From assembly GCA_050084985.1 (NCBI GenBank), contig JBITNC010000001.1:155868001-155932000 (forward strand): a DNA stretch of 64,000 bases, in the 5' to 3' direction. Shown piece by piece: positions 24,150 to 36,073 of the stretch. The DNA comes from Nageia nagi (lineage: Eukaryota; Pinophyta). The first letter of the stretch is position 1. Each line of letters begins with the position of its first letter. The translations under genes and the position numbers were made by a program. The notes beneath the pieces are model-generated. The model saw only the letters and a list, made by a program, of their open reading frames with translations, did no database searches and had not been told where the DNA came from.

Positions 24150-25745
24150 GCTCTAATGTAATGACTATCAACACTAATTTATTTCCAATTTTAGAATTTG
24201 AAGGAGATAATTTTATTTTTGGAGCACAAAAATCAATACATTGTTTATGGGTAAAGGCTTATGAGAAATTATTGAAGATGCATATTTTGAATAAAAAAAA
24301 TGGAGAATTTTTGAAGGAGAAGAAAGGAGAATGAAGGAGAAAAAAAAATCAAAATTATTTGACTCTTCTTGATATTAGAAAAGCTATGAAGAAGAATATT
24401 TTTCCCCCTCTTACAAGTTGTAGAACAACTTGTGAAGTATGGAAAAAGTTACAAGATTATTTTAGGGTGATAAAATCACTCAAGAGACTATTTTGAGCAA
24501 GGGGGAGCATTGTTGTTCCATATTTGATAAATGTGTTGAAGAAGAAGAAGATGAAATTGTTATTCCAAGAAGATCAAGGTTTATATTCTTCTAGAGGAAG
24601 AGAGGAAAAAGAGGTTTACAGCTGATATAAGAAAAGAAAATGAATATTCTCTCATGGAGGAGGCAAAAAATTTGAAAAAATATTATTTGGAGATTCATAT
24701 CATGAATATAGTAAAATATATTGAAGAAAGCCAATGTTGAAGTTACTCTAAAGGGGGAAAATGCAAATGTTGAGATTCTTCCCATGGAGGAGAATTTTGG
24801 TGATGTTTTTCTATATATTAAAATAGTAAATTTGAAAAATAAGAAATAAATTACACTAGTAGTAGTTCCTCTACAATGGGATAATGAAGATGTTGGAGCT
24901 CTTCTAAAGGAGGAGAAGAATGAAAAAATGAAAAATAAAGTTTATTGATGAAGTGACTACTTGAAGATCACTCACATGGAGTAGATATGATTATGAAAGA
25001 TACTATTTCATATCTTGAAGAAGAAAATACAATAGTAAAATTGGATTGAAGATCACTCACAAAGAGTGGAAAATTATCTTAAAAAGGCATACCCAGATTT
25101 TGTTGATGATGAAAAAGTAATGCTCATGGAGGAGTGTTGTATTGAAAACTATGTAGATGAAATGGATGATGGATATCTTGTAAATGAATATTTGAATATT
25201 TAAAATGAATAACTCATAATGGAGTGTTTGTTTGAATACTATGGAATGTATATGTGTTTTGTAAAATAAGATTTTGAAGATGCTCTTGTTGAGAAGACCA
25301 TGGTTGATCCATTGTGGGATTCTTGCTTAGAATTTGTTAATGAGAAAGAGGTAAATATTATTAGCTCTATTATAGATTTTTTGCTTGAAGGAGATCACTT
25401 TTCAAGAGTGAGGAATACTTTTTATGAAGAAAAAAATACTAATATTATCTTATTAGAGAGGTAACCATTGATGTTCTTCATGTTGTAAAAATAATGGGGA
25501 TTGATTTTTTGAAGATCACAAATTATTTAGTGAAATATGAAAATTATCTTAAAGAGGAAATGGTTGGAACATTTGGAGCTGAAAATTATTTTGTAGGGGT
25601 AGCTTTGAATTGTCCAAAAGAGGATTTTCTTATAGGGGAAATAGTAAATAATGCAAAATATAATTTTGTTGAAGATGAAATTGTTTCTTATGAAGCAATA
25701 ACATTTGTGAAAGGTACATATTTGTAGTAGTATGAAGAGGTAATG
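24150..25745 (+). pseudogene. Element F: Ty1/copia-like gag remnant, 5' part
   Basis: With frame changes, the plus strand reads LEFEGDNF near the start, then LLDIRKAMKKNIFPPLTS and CEVWKKLQDYF (about 24360-24465), the copia Gag (UBN2-type) pattern. From about 24600 to 25745 it becomes a Glu/Lys-rich series of short frames with phrases such as GAAGATCACTCACA repeated near 24962 and 25046. The longest open piece, 25494-25727 (77 aa), has no recognised domain. The locus is split by element E1 at 25750 and resumes at 44456. Confidence 0.5.
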
Positions 25746-25750
25746 CATGT
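25746..25750. repeat. Target-site duplication of element E1 (left copy)
   Basis: CATGT directly before the E1 LTR; identical CATGT at 44451-44455. Confidence 0.85.
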
Positions 25751-26553
25751 TATTGACACCTAAAAGTGGTCCCGTTAACATGGTCCTACTTAGGTACAAC
25801 TTTCCATACATATTCAATCATATTTTAGTCATATTTTATCTTATTATCACATATTTCTCAAGTTATGTTCTTTTTTTTTTATGTTAGGTACATTGAGATG
25901 ATTTCAACCCATATTCAAGGGTTCAAATGGTGATATCTCACTTGATATAAATGTAAGTATCTCTAACCTAGGGAAAGCATGTCAAGATTACATCTCAATA
26001 GTTGGTACCCTAGACTTAGGTATTTCCAAATGCCTCATATTGATATTAGAATCTTATTACCAATTGAGCAAATATATATCATCCATCTTCATGACCATAT
26101 GCTCCATTTGACTTGTCATCATATCTATTATCATCAATCCTTGTTGGTGAATCTCATATTATCAGAACATTATCATCCATGTTAATGTTCATACCTATAT
26201 TTAGTCTTTAAAGATTAGTGCATATGCTAGTATTTCTTATACAATTGACCTTGAGGTTCTCATAACAAGGTCACCATTCTTTGACAAGTTTCACCCAACA
26301 TATTATCAACCATGACACAGGTAAGAACACACATGTATTTATATTACACTTGATTCCTTTCTCTTTAGTGCATCTATTTTGTTTTACATCTTGATATCAA
26401 TGTAATTTATAATTCTATTACTACATAATGATATTTTTGCTATTTTTTGTTATTCATATATGTTTATTTGAGTTAATTAGCTTATATATTACATACTTCA
26501 ATATTTATATGTATTCTATTTATTTAGGCCAAAACCTTAGGTGTACCAAAACA
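25751..26553 (+). repeat. Element E1 5' LTR (803 bp)
   Basis: It starts TATTGACACCTAAAA (original TG now TA) and ends AGGTGTACCAAAACA, the two ends being partly inverted copies of each other. It aligns with 43752-44450, which lacks a block of about 90-100 bases around 25860-25960 of this copy. Confidence 0.85.
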
Positions 26554-26563
26554 AATATCAACA

Positions 26564-26580
26564 TATTGGTGCCCACCTTT
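26564..26580 (+). other. Element E1 primer-binding-like site
   Basis: TATTGGTGCCCACC, with TGG at 26567, lies 13 bases inside the LTR end. The offset is larger than usual, and the tRNA is not identified. Confidence 0.4.
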
Positions 26581-26689
26581 TATAGTATTTTCTTTCTCTT
26601 AATTAGGGTTAGAATATAAACTGCTCTTAAACCTACCCATAATTTTACATCAATAACCCTAAGGTTCTTAGTTGAATTTGATCAATGAT

Positions 26690-27620
26690 TTTATGAGTGT
26701 GATAGAAATGGTGAACATAACTTCTGAAGTCTTAACCAAATTGATGGCAATGCTTGACTTTCAAGCTCTTATCATAAAGGTGTCTACGCCTATAGCTCAA
26801 GTCATCAATTAGGATAATGTAAATGTGCACATCAACAGGGATATTACCATCGATGCCAACATTAATAGTAACATGAATTTTAGTAATAATGTATCAAATT
26901 TAGGTACCTTTAAAAATAAAGAGTTCATACAACTTAAGTCTTAGGTTGCATAACTCAAGAACAAATTCAATGTTTGTACAAATTGAACAAAGAACAAGGG
27001 TAATCCATTGAGCATGGAGATTCATAATAAACTCCTTGTTAGTATAGATAAGGATCCTAAATTCAAAAAGTTCAATGGTGATATCAATCTTATCACACAT
27101 CTTCAAGGTTTTGAATACATTATAGAACTTAAATATGGGGTTGATGATCATTTGAAAGAAACATATTTTCCTATGAGTTTAACTAGTAAAGCTTATAAGT
27201 GGTTTTATATCATGGAACTAGCTTTTATATCATCATATCAACAATTGAAATATCAATTCAAAGATTACTTTAGATGTAATATAAAGAAACTAGTTGACTT
27301 GACATATTTGATCCATTGCAAGCAAGGAAAGAAAGAAAGGTTGTACAAGTTTGCTCTTAGATTAATGAAGCTTTAGAGGTTCATTGAATAAAAGGTGGAA
27401 TAGAGCTTCATTTCAAAGGTATTCCTTGAAAATATTAATCCTATTATTGATGATAAAGAGCTTGAGAATGTTAATGGTTCATTTATGCATATGGTTAATT
27501 TGCTTATCAAGAAAGAGGAATTCCAAATAAGGTCTAATTTACTTAAGTACACATCATCTTCTTCCAACAAAGATAATGGTATAAAATTCTATAGAAAAAA
27601 GGATGACACTTAAATGAATG
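26690..27620 (+). pseudogene. Element E1 gag remnant
   Basis: The open segment 27008-27376 (122 aa) contains KFKKFNGDINLITHLQGFEY, then TSKAYKWFYIMEL and YQQLKYQFKDYFR, the retrotransposon Gag capsid signature (a hydrophobic helix pair ending in a Trp-rich turn). It ends in a stop after RLMKL, and gag-like sequence continues in broken frames to about 27600. A further frame with QEVD-poor, Lys-rich content follows (27614-28158). No zinc knuckle was seen. It would build the particle shell. Confidence 0.7.
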
Positions 27621-28158
27621 CATTTGAACCATATAAACAAGACAAATCCAAAGATCAAAAATTAGCCAAAGAATTATATCCATTACCAATAAACCCTCAT
27701 CAAATATTTGAAGAATATATAGAAAAGGGTCTAATCAAATGGATTCAAGGAAAAGAATATAGACCTAAAGATGAAAAGCCTAGATGGTATAGGGATAACA
27801 ATTATGCAAATATCATTAAATTAAAGGGCATAATACAATAGGTTGTTGTGTTTTAAGGAAGAAATTAAAGAATTTATTGCATAGTGGTATAGTTTCATAT
27901 AAAAATGATATTCTTAAAGTCAAATATCAATACCTACCTTCCATAAATATGGTGAATATGATTATCTATGATGATAATGATGAACCTATTAAGTTTGATA
28001 ATGAATTCAATGCAAAACTAGAAGCAGATGTAGGATCAAATTTGGAACAAATATGGAATGCAACCACAAGATCAAAGAAAGGTATTCCTGACACAATTTC
28101 TACTACAAAAGAGATACCTTCTAAAGCTTCTCTTAAGGAAAAGAAGAAATATAAATAA
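27614..28158 (+). pseudogene. Element E1 gag-protease linker region
   Basis: Two open pieces (27614-27841 and 27877-28158) are Lys/Glu-rich. The first has a stretch around KELYPLPINPHQIFEEYIEK, and the second ends in a basic KKEEK-type tail. They lie between Gag and protease in the normal place for the C-terminal part of Gag. No zinc-knuckle cysteines are present. Confidence 0.45.
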
Positions 28159-28170
28159 AAAAAGAATATT

Positions 28171-28743
28171 ATGCAAAATATCAAAAATAAAAATGCAAAA
28201 ATTAATTTTCTTGAGTTGTTTGAAATATTTGAAGAGCATAGAATGTTATTATTTGAACTCCTTAATGGTATTGATGTTGATATTGATATTTCCACTAGCT
28301 CATTGGTAGGAATAATTAGTTATTTCAAGACTACTATAACATTTACTGAAGATGATATTCCTAATGATGATATCATTAATAAATGCTTACCAATTCACAT
28401 TTATGTAAAGCTATTAGGTAAGACAGTCAAACATGCATTTGTAAATGGTGGTGCAAGTTTGAATATTTGCTCCATTGACTTCCTAAATAATTTTGGTGCT
28501 AATTTGATGCCTAAATTTGTGAAAAAAAAGTATAAGATCACATATTATGGTAGTGATAGTAAAGTATGTACCAAACATATCATATTTTCTATTCAATTGG
28601 GACCAAAGATAATGGAAGTTGCTATATATGTGCTAAATAAGAAGCTTCCTTATGATATCCTCCTTAGGATACAATGGATACATATGATGAGTTGTGCACC
28701 ATATAAATTACATAGATTGATTAAATTTAACCATAATGGATAA
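28171..28743 (+). pseudogene. Element E1 aspartic protease, inactivated
   Basis: A 190-aa open frame. At residues 89-98 it reads AFVNGGASLN, where retropepsins have D-G/T-G/A; the catalytic Asp is Asn (codon AAT, one G-to-A step from GAT). The expected later features follow: ITYYGS, then PYDILLRIQWIHMM, the flap and helix of the plant gypsy protease. The open frame ends at 28743. The Asn alone would abolish proteolysis. Confidence 0.7.
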
Positions 28744-29177
28744 GAATATGTAGTTGAAATAGTGGAATAAAATCCAAACATGATTGACCAAGTTGGGAAC
28801 ATCGTAGTTCCATACAGAATGTTGAAATCAATGAGGACAATGATGAAGATATTTAGGAAGATGAAGAAGATAATGATATCATGTAGTTGTAAAAAGAAAC
28901 ATGTGTTGGTATATATTTCATTAGCAAGAATTTAATTGAATATGACATCAAACATCTCAATATAAATCAAAAATAAAAGGATAATCAACATCTATGCTAG
29001 CATCAGTGCACATGCTACCCTCACTACTATAAATACAGTCAAGATTAGTCTAATTTAGAAGAGGATGATGTCAAGATGATATTATACAATATTGATATAT
29101 CAAATTCATAATCAAAATCAAATACAGATAATAATAAGGTAGCAACCTATATCAAATTCAATAAAAATACAAGTCAA

Positions 29178-29393
29178 ATGAGATGTCATGCACCATTAAT
29201 ACCTCAATACATAGAATCTAGATGGTACAAGGGTAAAGGACTTGGTAGGAATAAACAAAGAATTGAAGAGTTACATGTGAAAATGTTTGAATCAAATAGT
29301 GGTAAGAGTGGCCTAAGGACAAAGAAGGTAATTCAAACAAATTTGATCTCATACAATAATGATAAAGAGTCAAAAGTAGAATCAGAGGTATAG
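29178..29393 (+). pseudogene. Element E1 G-patch-like segment
   Basis: A 71-aa open piece with SRWYKGKGLGRNKQRIEEL near residues 14-33. The G-x-G-L-G-x-N pattern matches the core of a G-patch, an RNA-binding or helicase-activating motif that also follows protease in some retroelements. Element B has the clearer copy (GGKGLGKSEQGI). It lies between protease and RT. Confidence 0.55.
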
Positions 29394-29399
29394 TCTATC

Positions 29400-30000
29400 A
29401 ATATGAGATTGAGTTAGCATCAAAAATCAAGGTAAAATATCCTAAGAAGGTCCAATCTCACACTAGCTCTAGGGTTAATGCTAGCATTAATACCCATGCT
29501 AAGATGAGCATCTATGATATAGAGAAAGATAATGAATCCTCTTACTCCATGCTTAAAAAGATAGTTTATAGGGGTTTTGATGTATTTTAAATGGATGATG
29601 CACTTCTACACATGTTGGTAGTAAGATCAAAGTTCAAATCATTCTATCCCAAAAGGTAAGGTAAGGTTTCTTATCATCCTAATTCTTACTTTAGAGAGGA
29701 TATAGAGGACATAATAAGTTCTTACTTGTTACACTAGCCTACCTTCTTCTTTTATTACATAGGAGTAAGCTAGGTAGCTAGGGGTGTGTGTGTGTGACAT
29801 TCTTTCTCTTATGACATAATAGGATTGGGGGGTATTGCCTAACCTTTCTCAACCTGGTGATGGGATATCATGGTTGAATGAGCCTCATGTTGAAATAAAT
29901 TTTGTACATAGGAGATACCACAGATTATCCAGATTGGAACAATAATCATTGGGAAAGATAAGTAAGCATACCAATAGTTCTTGATAGGATTGAAGGACAC
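29400..30000 (+). other. Element E1 protease-RT spacer
   Basis: Broken coding-like sequence without recognisable domain; at about 29786-29795 a short GT repeat. RT-like sequence begins near 30000. Confidence 0.4.
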
Positions 30001-30781
30001 ATTTGCTTGGGAATATAGCAATATGATAGGGTTATATCTAGTGTTTATGACTTACAATTTGGTGGTATAGGAAGATTCTAAACCTATACAATAGAAGAGA
30101 AGACCAATGCATCTAAAATATTCTCTAGTAGTCAAGAAAGAGGTTGATAAGTATCTTAAGGTAGGATTCATTTAGCTCATTGACTACTAACCTTGGTTAG
30201 CTAACATTGTTCCAGCTTTGAAACCATATGGAGAAATTAGATGTTGCACATATTTTAGATATTTAAATAAAGCTTTTCCAAGGATAATTTCTCTTTACCA
30301 CATATTTATACAATTATGGATTCAATAATAGGACATGAGTTGTTATCTTTCATGAATGGTTTCTCATGATACATTCAAATCAGAATAAAAAAAAGAGGAT
30401 CAACATAATATAATACTCACCACACCTTGGGCAATATTTTATTGGGTAGTCATGCTTTTTGGACTCAAAAATATGTTTCATGATCTTATTCAAAACTTAT
30501 TTGAAGTATATATTAATGATATTATTGCTAAATCAACTAATAAGGAAAATCATTTAGATGATTTAAGAGTTTAAGTAAAATCATTTAGATGATTTAAGAG
30601 TTATATTTGAAAGAATGATACAATTTAACTTGAAGATAAATCCTAAGAAGTGTATTTTTAGGGTCTTTAGTGTCAAGTTGGTTGGTTACATTGTATCTAG
30701 AAGAGATATAGAGATAGACCCTAAAAAGGTTAAAGCTATAATGGATATGCATACATCAAGAAATATTAGACAACTAAGAAA
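30000..30781 (+). pseudogene. Element E1 reverse transcriptase (5' of copia insertion)
   Basis: With many stops the plus strand reads KDTFAWEYSNM, HLKYSLVVKKEVDKYLKVGF, and PALKPYGEIRCCTYFRYLNKA, the fingers and palm start of gypsy RT. The active site reads YINDIIAKS (about 30508-30535), Asn for the first Asp of YxDD. The open piece 30615-30830 has LKINPKKCIFRVFSVKLVGYIVSRRDI, the palm-thumb segment. A 31-bp tandem duplication at 30546-30607 breaks the frame. The copia element is inserted at 30781, and the frame resumes at 39836. Confidence 0.75.
30777..30781. repeat. Target-site duplication of the copia element (left copy)
   Basis: AGAAA directly before the LTR; identical AGAAA at 39831-39835. 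Removing one copy plus the element makes the E1 pol frame continuous across the site. Confidence 0.9.
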
Positions 30782-32633
30782 TGTTGGACTACGAGTGACA
30801 CTGAGAGGGGGGGGTGAATCAGTGTATTAAAAATTATAATCAATTTAACCTTCTTAAATAAAGATAGATTAAAAGCCAGAGAGAATTGAGCAAGCACACC
30901 AGTACATCACACAACACCAGATGTAACGAGGTTCACCAGATTGGCTACATCCCCAAACATGACTGCTTGGACACCAATCCAAATCCAGCCATTAAAGAAA
31001 GCTTACAGATTCACAGCACCAACTGTGAAGGGTAGCACCAACTACCACTTTGCAAAAGCAGCACCTACTGCTTGGAGCACCAACTCCAGCTCTCAAGCAC
31101 CCACTTGAGATAACATTCAAAAGGAATAAAGAATACAGTTCTAGAAGACCCTCAATGGTCTAGCTCTAATGCTCACTATTTGGTCTCTGCACACAGTTTC
31201 AAAGTAACACAGTTAGACAATCTCTATACTGTCTGCATATCTATTTGCTCACTTCACTTTTTCTTGATACTCCACACTTCCACACTATCACCTCCTATCT
31301 CGCACTTCAGATTCTTGGCTTTTCTTGCTTTGGATACTTCTTTTCTCTCTTTTAGCTGTGCAATCACAACTACCACTCTCCTCGAGCTGTGCATTCATAA
31401 CTTCCACTCTCCTCAAGCTATACACTCATAACTTCCACTCTCCTCGAGCTGTGCACTCATAACTTCCACTCTGGCCCTTCACTATACACACCTCTCTCTT
31501 CGCGCACTCACATTCATCGCCCATTCACACTTCACATTATTCCTGTAATTAACCGTTACACATCAAGCAAAACCCCCGAGTAACTTCTCCTATGATGACA
31601 TGTTATCAAAAAATAAACTGAAAAGGAATTCTTGTTTGTAACTGCTTCTGCACCAAAGGGAGTTTACTATTGAAGTCTGAAGTTGCTGTAACTGATGAAC
31701 ACTCCTATTGCTCAATTTAGACAAGTGTACCTCTTTCTCCACTAATTTTGGAGATTTGACAGTATCTGATTATTTCTGATAATTCCGGACTCTTTGTTTT
31801 CTTCATAATGATATTTCTATTAATTCTGGACTCTTTGTCTCGCTTGCCGGATGTTTATTGTATACAGCGTGATGTCATCATCTCCGAACTTCGGAAGCAG
31901 AGTAAAATGCTTCTCGCATGATGTCATCATCTCCGGACCTTTATCTTCGGACTTTTTGTCTCCAGAATTTTAAACACTTACACCATGATGTCATCATCTT
32001 CGGACTCCGGTAGTAGAGTAAAATGCTTCCTGCATGATGTCATCATCTCCGGACCTTTATCTTCGATCTTTTATCTCCGAACTTTTGTCTCCGGACTTTT
32101 ATCTCCGGACTTATAAACACCAACTGCTGACATCATCTTCTCTGAACTCCGGAAGTAGAGTAAAATGCTTCCCACATGATGTCATCATCTCCAGACCTTT
32201 ATCTTCGGTCTTTTATCTCTGAACTTTTGTCTCCAGACTTTTATCTCCAGACTTTTATCTCCAGACTTATAAACACCAACTGCTGATGTCATCATTTCCG
32301 GACTCCGGTTTTGAGTGATAGCCCAAAATTGTTGATGTCATTTCTTCCGAAACACTTTGTTTACTAACTCCAGCTTTACCAAAATCACTTGTTGACAACA
32401 TTACAATTATTCATCACCTCTGGAACCTGGTCAAAACCTCCGGAACCTGATCAACACCTTGTTGACAATAGTTACAGTCATGCTTCACCTCCGGAACTCG
32501 GTCAAACCTCCGGAACCCGATCAACACCTTGTTAACAACAATTACAATCACACTTCACCTTCGGAACCTGGTCAAACCTCTGGAACCCGATCAAAACCTT
32601 ATTGACAACAATTACAATCACACATACTCAACA
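30782..32633 (-). repeat. Copia 3' LTR (left copy)
   Basis: TGTTGGACTACGAG at the left end and ACTCAACA at the right. Inside are a 31-bp tandem repeat (31364-31473, about 3.5 copies), eight TGATGTCA/TGACATCA-type motifs between 31870 and 32340, and many repeated phrases of the form TCTCCGGACTTTTATC. As the 3' LTR it would supply the polyadenylation signal; the 5' copy supplies the promoter. Confidence 0.9.
31364..31473. repeat. 31-bp tandem repeat in copia LTR
   Basis: Units start at 31364, 31395, 31426 and 31457 (last one partial), each like TCATAACTTCCACTCTCCTC followed by GAGCTGTGCAC. The same array is in the other LTR from 38561. Confidence 0.8.
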
Positions 32634-32650
32634 ATATCCCCCTTTGGAAT
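32634..32650 (-). other. Copia polypurine tract
   Basis: On the minus strand, CCAAAGGGGGATAT lies immediately before the 3' LTR, where plus-strand DNA synthesis is primed. Further purine-rich copies occur nearby (32694-32705, 32734-32744 and 32810-32820). Confidence 0.8.
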
Positions 32651-32840
32651 TGTTGGCAACACCAACTGATCAGACACCAACATCGGGACTTTTCTCTCCC
32701 CCTTTGTCAACAATAACAAAGGGCATTTACAGACTCCCCCTGAGTCCATACATGACATTCTCAGGAAACACAGGATACATAGAAATAGTATAGGAAGGAA
32801 AAATAAGCACTCCCCCTGAGAATGTGACATCTAGAACTAG

Positions 32841-34140
32841 CTAATGCTTGGGAAGGACAACAACTCCTAGCTTGTTGCGAAGATTTTCGAAGACGTATTT
32901 GGGCAAAGGCTGTGTAAATATGTCGGCTACTTGCTCTGTGGTTGGAACAAAATCCAATTGTACTTCTCCTTGTGCCACACATTCTTTTAGAAAATGATAT
33001 CTGATTGCAATATGCTTTATTCGTGAGTGCATAACAGGATTTTTGGATATATTGATTGCACTTGTGTTATCACATAGAACTAATATGGGTTCGTTAATTT
33101 CTATACCAAAATCTTTTAGCATCTGCTTCATCCACAGAATCTGTGTGCAGCAAGAAGTTGCTGCTATATACTCTGCTTCTACTGTAGATAGGGATACTGA
33201 GTCTTGCTTTTTACTGTGCCAGCTAACAAGATTATTACCCAAATAAAATGCTCCTCCACTGGTGCTCTTCCTATCATCCACGCATCCTGCCCAATCTGCA
33301 TCTGAAAAGGCACTAAGTGTAAGGTCCTTTCCTCTAGGATACCATAAACCATATTCTACTATACCTTTGAGATATCTAAATATTCTTTTTACTACAGTAA
33401 CATGTGTTTCTTTGGGATTTGCTTGAAATCGAGCAACCATACATACTGCTTGAAGAATATCCGGTCTAGTAGCTGTCAAATATAATAAACTTCCAATCAT
33501 TGACCTGTATTGTGTTTGATCTACTGTTGGTGCTTTATCATCCTTGCTTAATTTGCAGTCTGTCGTCATAGGGGTGCTCATAGGTTTACAGTCTTCCATG
33601 GTAAACTTTTTCAGCATCTCCTTAACATACTTGATTTGAGAAATGAACATGCCATTCTTCAACTGATTGATTTGTAAACCAAGAAAAAATGCAAGCTCAC
33701 CTATCATAGACATCTCAAATTCTGTTTGCATGTTATCAGCAAGATTTTTACATAGCTCATTCTTGTTTCCTCCAAAAATTATATCATCTACATAGACAAC
33801 AACAATTAGCTGATTTTCCTTTTCTGATTTAATGTATAGATTGCTATCCACCATTCCTTTTCTAAAGCCTTGTTGCTGAAGATATGTATCAAGTCTGGAG
33901 TACCATGCTCGAGGTGCCTGTTTTAAACCATACAGAGCCTTCTTTAGTTTGCATACCTGATTAGGATTCTCTCCCAATTGGAAACCATCTGGCTATTCAA
34001 TATAAACTTCTTCCTCAATTTTGCCATTTAGAAAGGCTGATTTTACATCCATTTGATAAACTGTGAAGTTTTTATACACTGCAAAAGCTAAAAACATGCG
34101 AATAGCTTCTAATCTGGCCACAGGTGCAAAGTTTCTTCAA
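32841..34140 (-). pseudogene. Copia reverse transcriptase and RNase H
   Basis: The open part 32841-33977 (378 aa) begins in the RT (CKLKKALYGLKQAPRAWY), has the intact active site VYVDDIIFGG, and ends in RNase H with SDADWAGCVDDRKSTSG, STVEAEYIA and CDNTSAINI, the D-E-D catalytic set. A TAG at 33993-33995 and a one-base frameshift near 34130 separate it from the upstream frame. Those two lesions aside, it looks complete to its natural stop TAG at 32841. The enzyme copies RNA to DNA and removes the RNA. Confidence 0.9.
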
Positions 34141-35800
34141 AATCAATTCCTTCAACTTGAGCATATCCCTTGCAGACAAGTCTAGCTTTATTTCGAACCA
34201 CTATCCCATCTTCATTCAACTTATTGCGAAAAACCCACTTTGTGCCAATCACATTTTTGTTGGCTGGTCTAGGAACGAGTTCACATGTTTCATTCTTTTC
34301 AATTTGAGTGAGTTCTTCCTCCATTGCTTTCATCCAGCATTTATCTTGGCTAGCTTCTGAGACATTTTTAGGCTCTATATTGGATAGGAGAGAGTAGGTG
34401 CTTGAAACCCCTCTACGAGTTTGGATGCCTGTATGAAACTCACCGATGATTTGCTTTTGTGGATGATCCTTGTGCCATCTTTTTGGTGGAGTTTTTGAAT
34501 TTTCATCTTCTTCCACCTCACTTTCTGAAACACTGTTTGGGTTACTTGGCGAGTTTGAATTTTCTGGTTTCTTCACTTGTAATTGTTGTACAGGAGGCTT
34601 AGATTTGTTTTTATTCTTTGTATCTTCTTCAACTGAATCTTGATAGGTAGGAAGATCATCATCATCATTTCTCCTAGGAATATCTCTTTGCTCATCAACA
34701 CGAACATCAGCACTATCAACGATTGTTTTTTTCCTTTTATTGTAACACTTGTATGCTTTGCTCTTCGAAGAGTAACCAAGAAAGATGCCTTCATCAGATC
34801 TATCCTCAAACTTTCCTAAGTTTTCTTCTATTCTCTTGATATAGCATTTACTGCCAAAGATTTTGAAGTGCCTCACTGTAGCTTTTCTTCCAAACCATAA
34901 TTCATATGGTGTTCTATCTTCATGTGGTCGCATCATACATCTATTTTGAATGTGCACTGCAGTATGCACTGCTTCTTTCCAGAACCTATCAGCAACATTG
35001 CTTTCTATCAGCATGGTTCGAGCCATTTCTTGTACTACTCTATTTTTTCTTTCAACTACTCCATTTTGTTGTGGAGTTCTTGCTGCAGAGAATTGTCTTT
35101 TAATTCCGTGTTGTATGCAAAACTTAGAAAACTCATCAGAAGTGAACTCACCTCCTCTGTCTGAGCGAAGACATTTAATTCTCCTCTCCATCTGATTTTC
35201 TACTTGATTTTTGAATGCTTTGAACATTTCAAATGCTTTAGATTTGTGTTTCAAAAATTGCACCCAATTCATTCTTGAATAATCATCTATGAACAGAATA
35301 AAATACTTATCTCCATTGATGCTTTGTGTTCGCATTGGTCCGCATAGGTCGGTGTGTATGATTTCCAATGGTCTGCTGGAGTGATATTCTTTCACGTTGA
35401 ACTTTGCTCAAGTTTGCTTTCCCCTTTGGCATGAATCACAAATATCATTTGCTGGTTTGTTGATACTGGGCATATCTCTTACTGCTCCTTTTGAGCAGAT
35501 GTTCATCAAGTTTTTAAAACCGATGTGTCCCAATCTCTTATGCCATAGCCAATCATCACTCTCCTTGCCTAGAAGACATGATCCCTCTGAAATATCTGAT
35601 AAGGTGTATAAATTGCCACAGGTTCTTGTACCAACTGCTACAAGTCTACCACTACTTGCCCTTCGGATCTCACAGCCATGCTTTTTGAAAATTACATCAT
35701 GTCCTTTGTCACATATTTGACTGACGCTCAACAAATTATGCTTCAGTCCCACAACAAATAATACCTCTTCGGATCTGATGTTTCCGTCATTTATTTTGAC
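34109..35800 (-). pseudogene. Copia integrase and RT start
   Basis: The segment 35408-35752 carries the N-terminal zinc-binding region (HKRLGHIGF ... CDSCQRGK). A TGA at 35408-35410 breaks it from the next open segment 34109-35395 (428 aa), in the same frame. That segment has the core IHTDLCGPM, LRSDRGGEF and NGVVERKNR, giving the D, D, E catalytic residues. It then has FKIFGSKCY and the C-terminal region, and ends in the beginning of RT (ETCELVPRPANKNVIGTKWV). The last residues HLWPD before the stop come from the frameshift. Confidence 0.9.
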
Positions 35801-36073
35801 TGTCCCTTTGCCGATAATCTATGCGCCATCATTGTTTCCAAATCTTACTGACCCACCTTCATATTCCTGTAGGTTTTGAAATTTCTTCTTGTCACCTGTC
35901 ATGTGACTTGAGCATCCGCTGTCTAATATCCATGGTGATGGTTTGTCTTGAGCTTTTAATGCTGTTTGAACGATTAAAGACTCTTTATCCTCTCTGAGTT
36001 TCTCCTTTTCTTTCCAGACCTTTTTTACTTTTATTTCAGCTTCTTGTTTTTTATTATTCTTTTCTTCTTCCTA
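35800..36073 (-). pseudogene. Copia protease
   Basis: DSGCSSHMTG at 35894-35923 is the retropepsin active site of copia elements (D-S-G form), intact. It follows a Lys/Glu-rich linker. TAG stops lie on both sides: 36071-36073 before it and 35819-35821 after it. Both are in the polyprotein frame. The enzyme would cut the polyprotein. Confidence 0.85.

Noticed and set aside
31180-31431. Frame inside the copia LTR (and its copy at 38377-38628)
   Set aside because: It lies within the LTR, opposite to the element direction, and is produced by pyrimidine-rich sequence and the 31-bp repeat; not a gene.
32034-32222. Plus-strand frame of repeated SSPDLYLRSF-type sequence (also 39231-39515)
   Set aside because: A translation of the TCTCCGGACC repeat in the LTR; opposite strand to the element.
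34906-35195. Three plus-strand frames over copia integrase
   Set aside because: Antisense shadows of the integrase on the minus strand.
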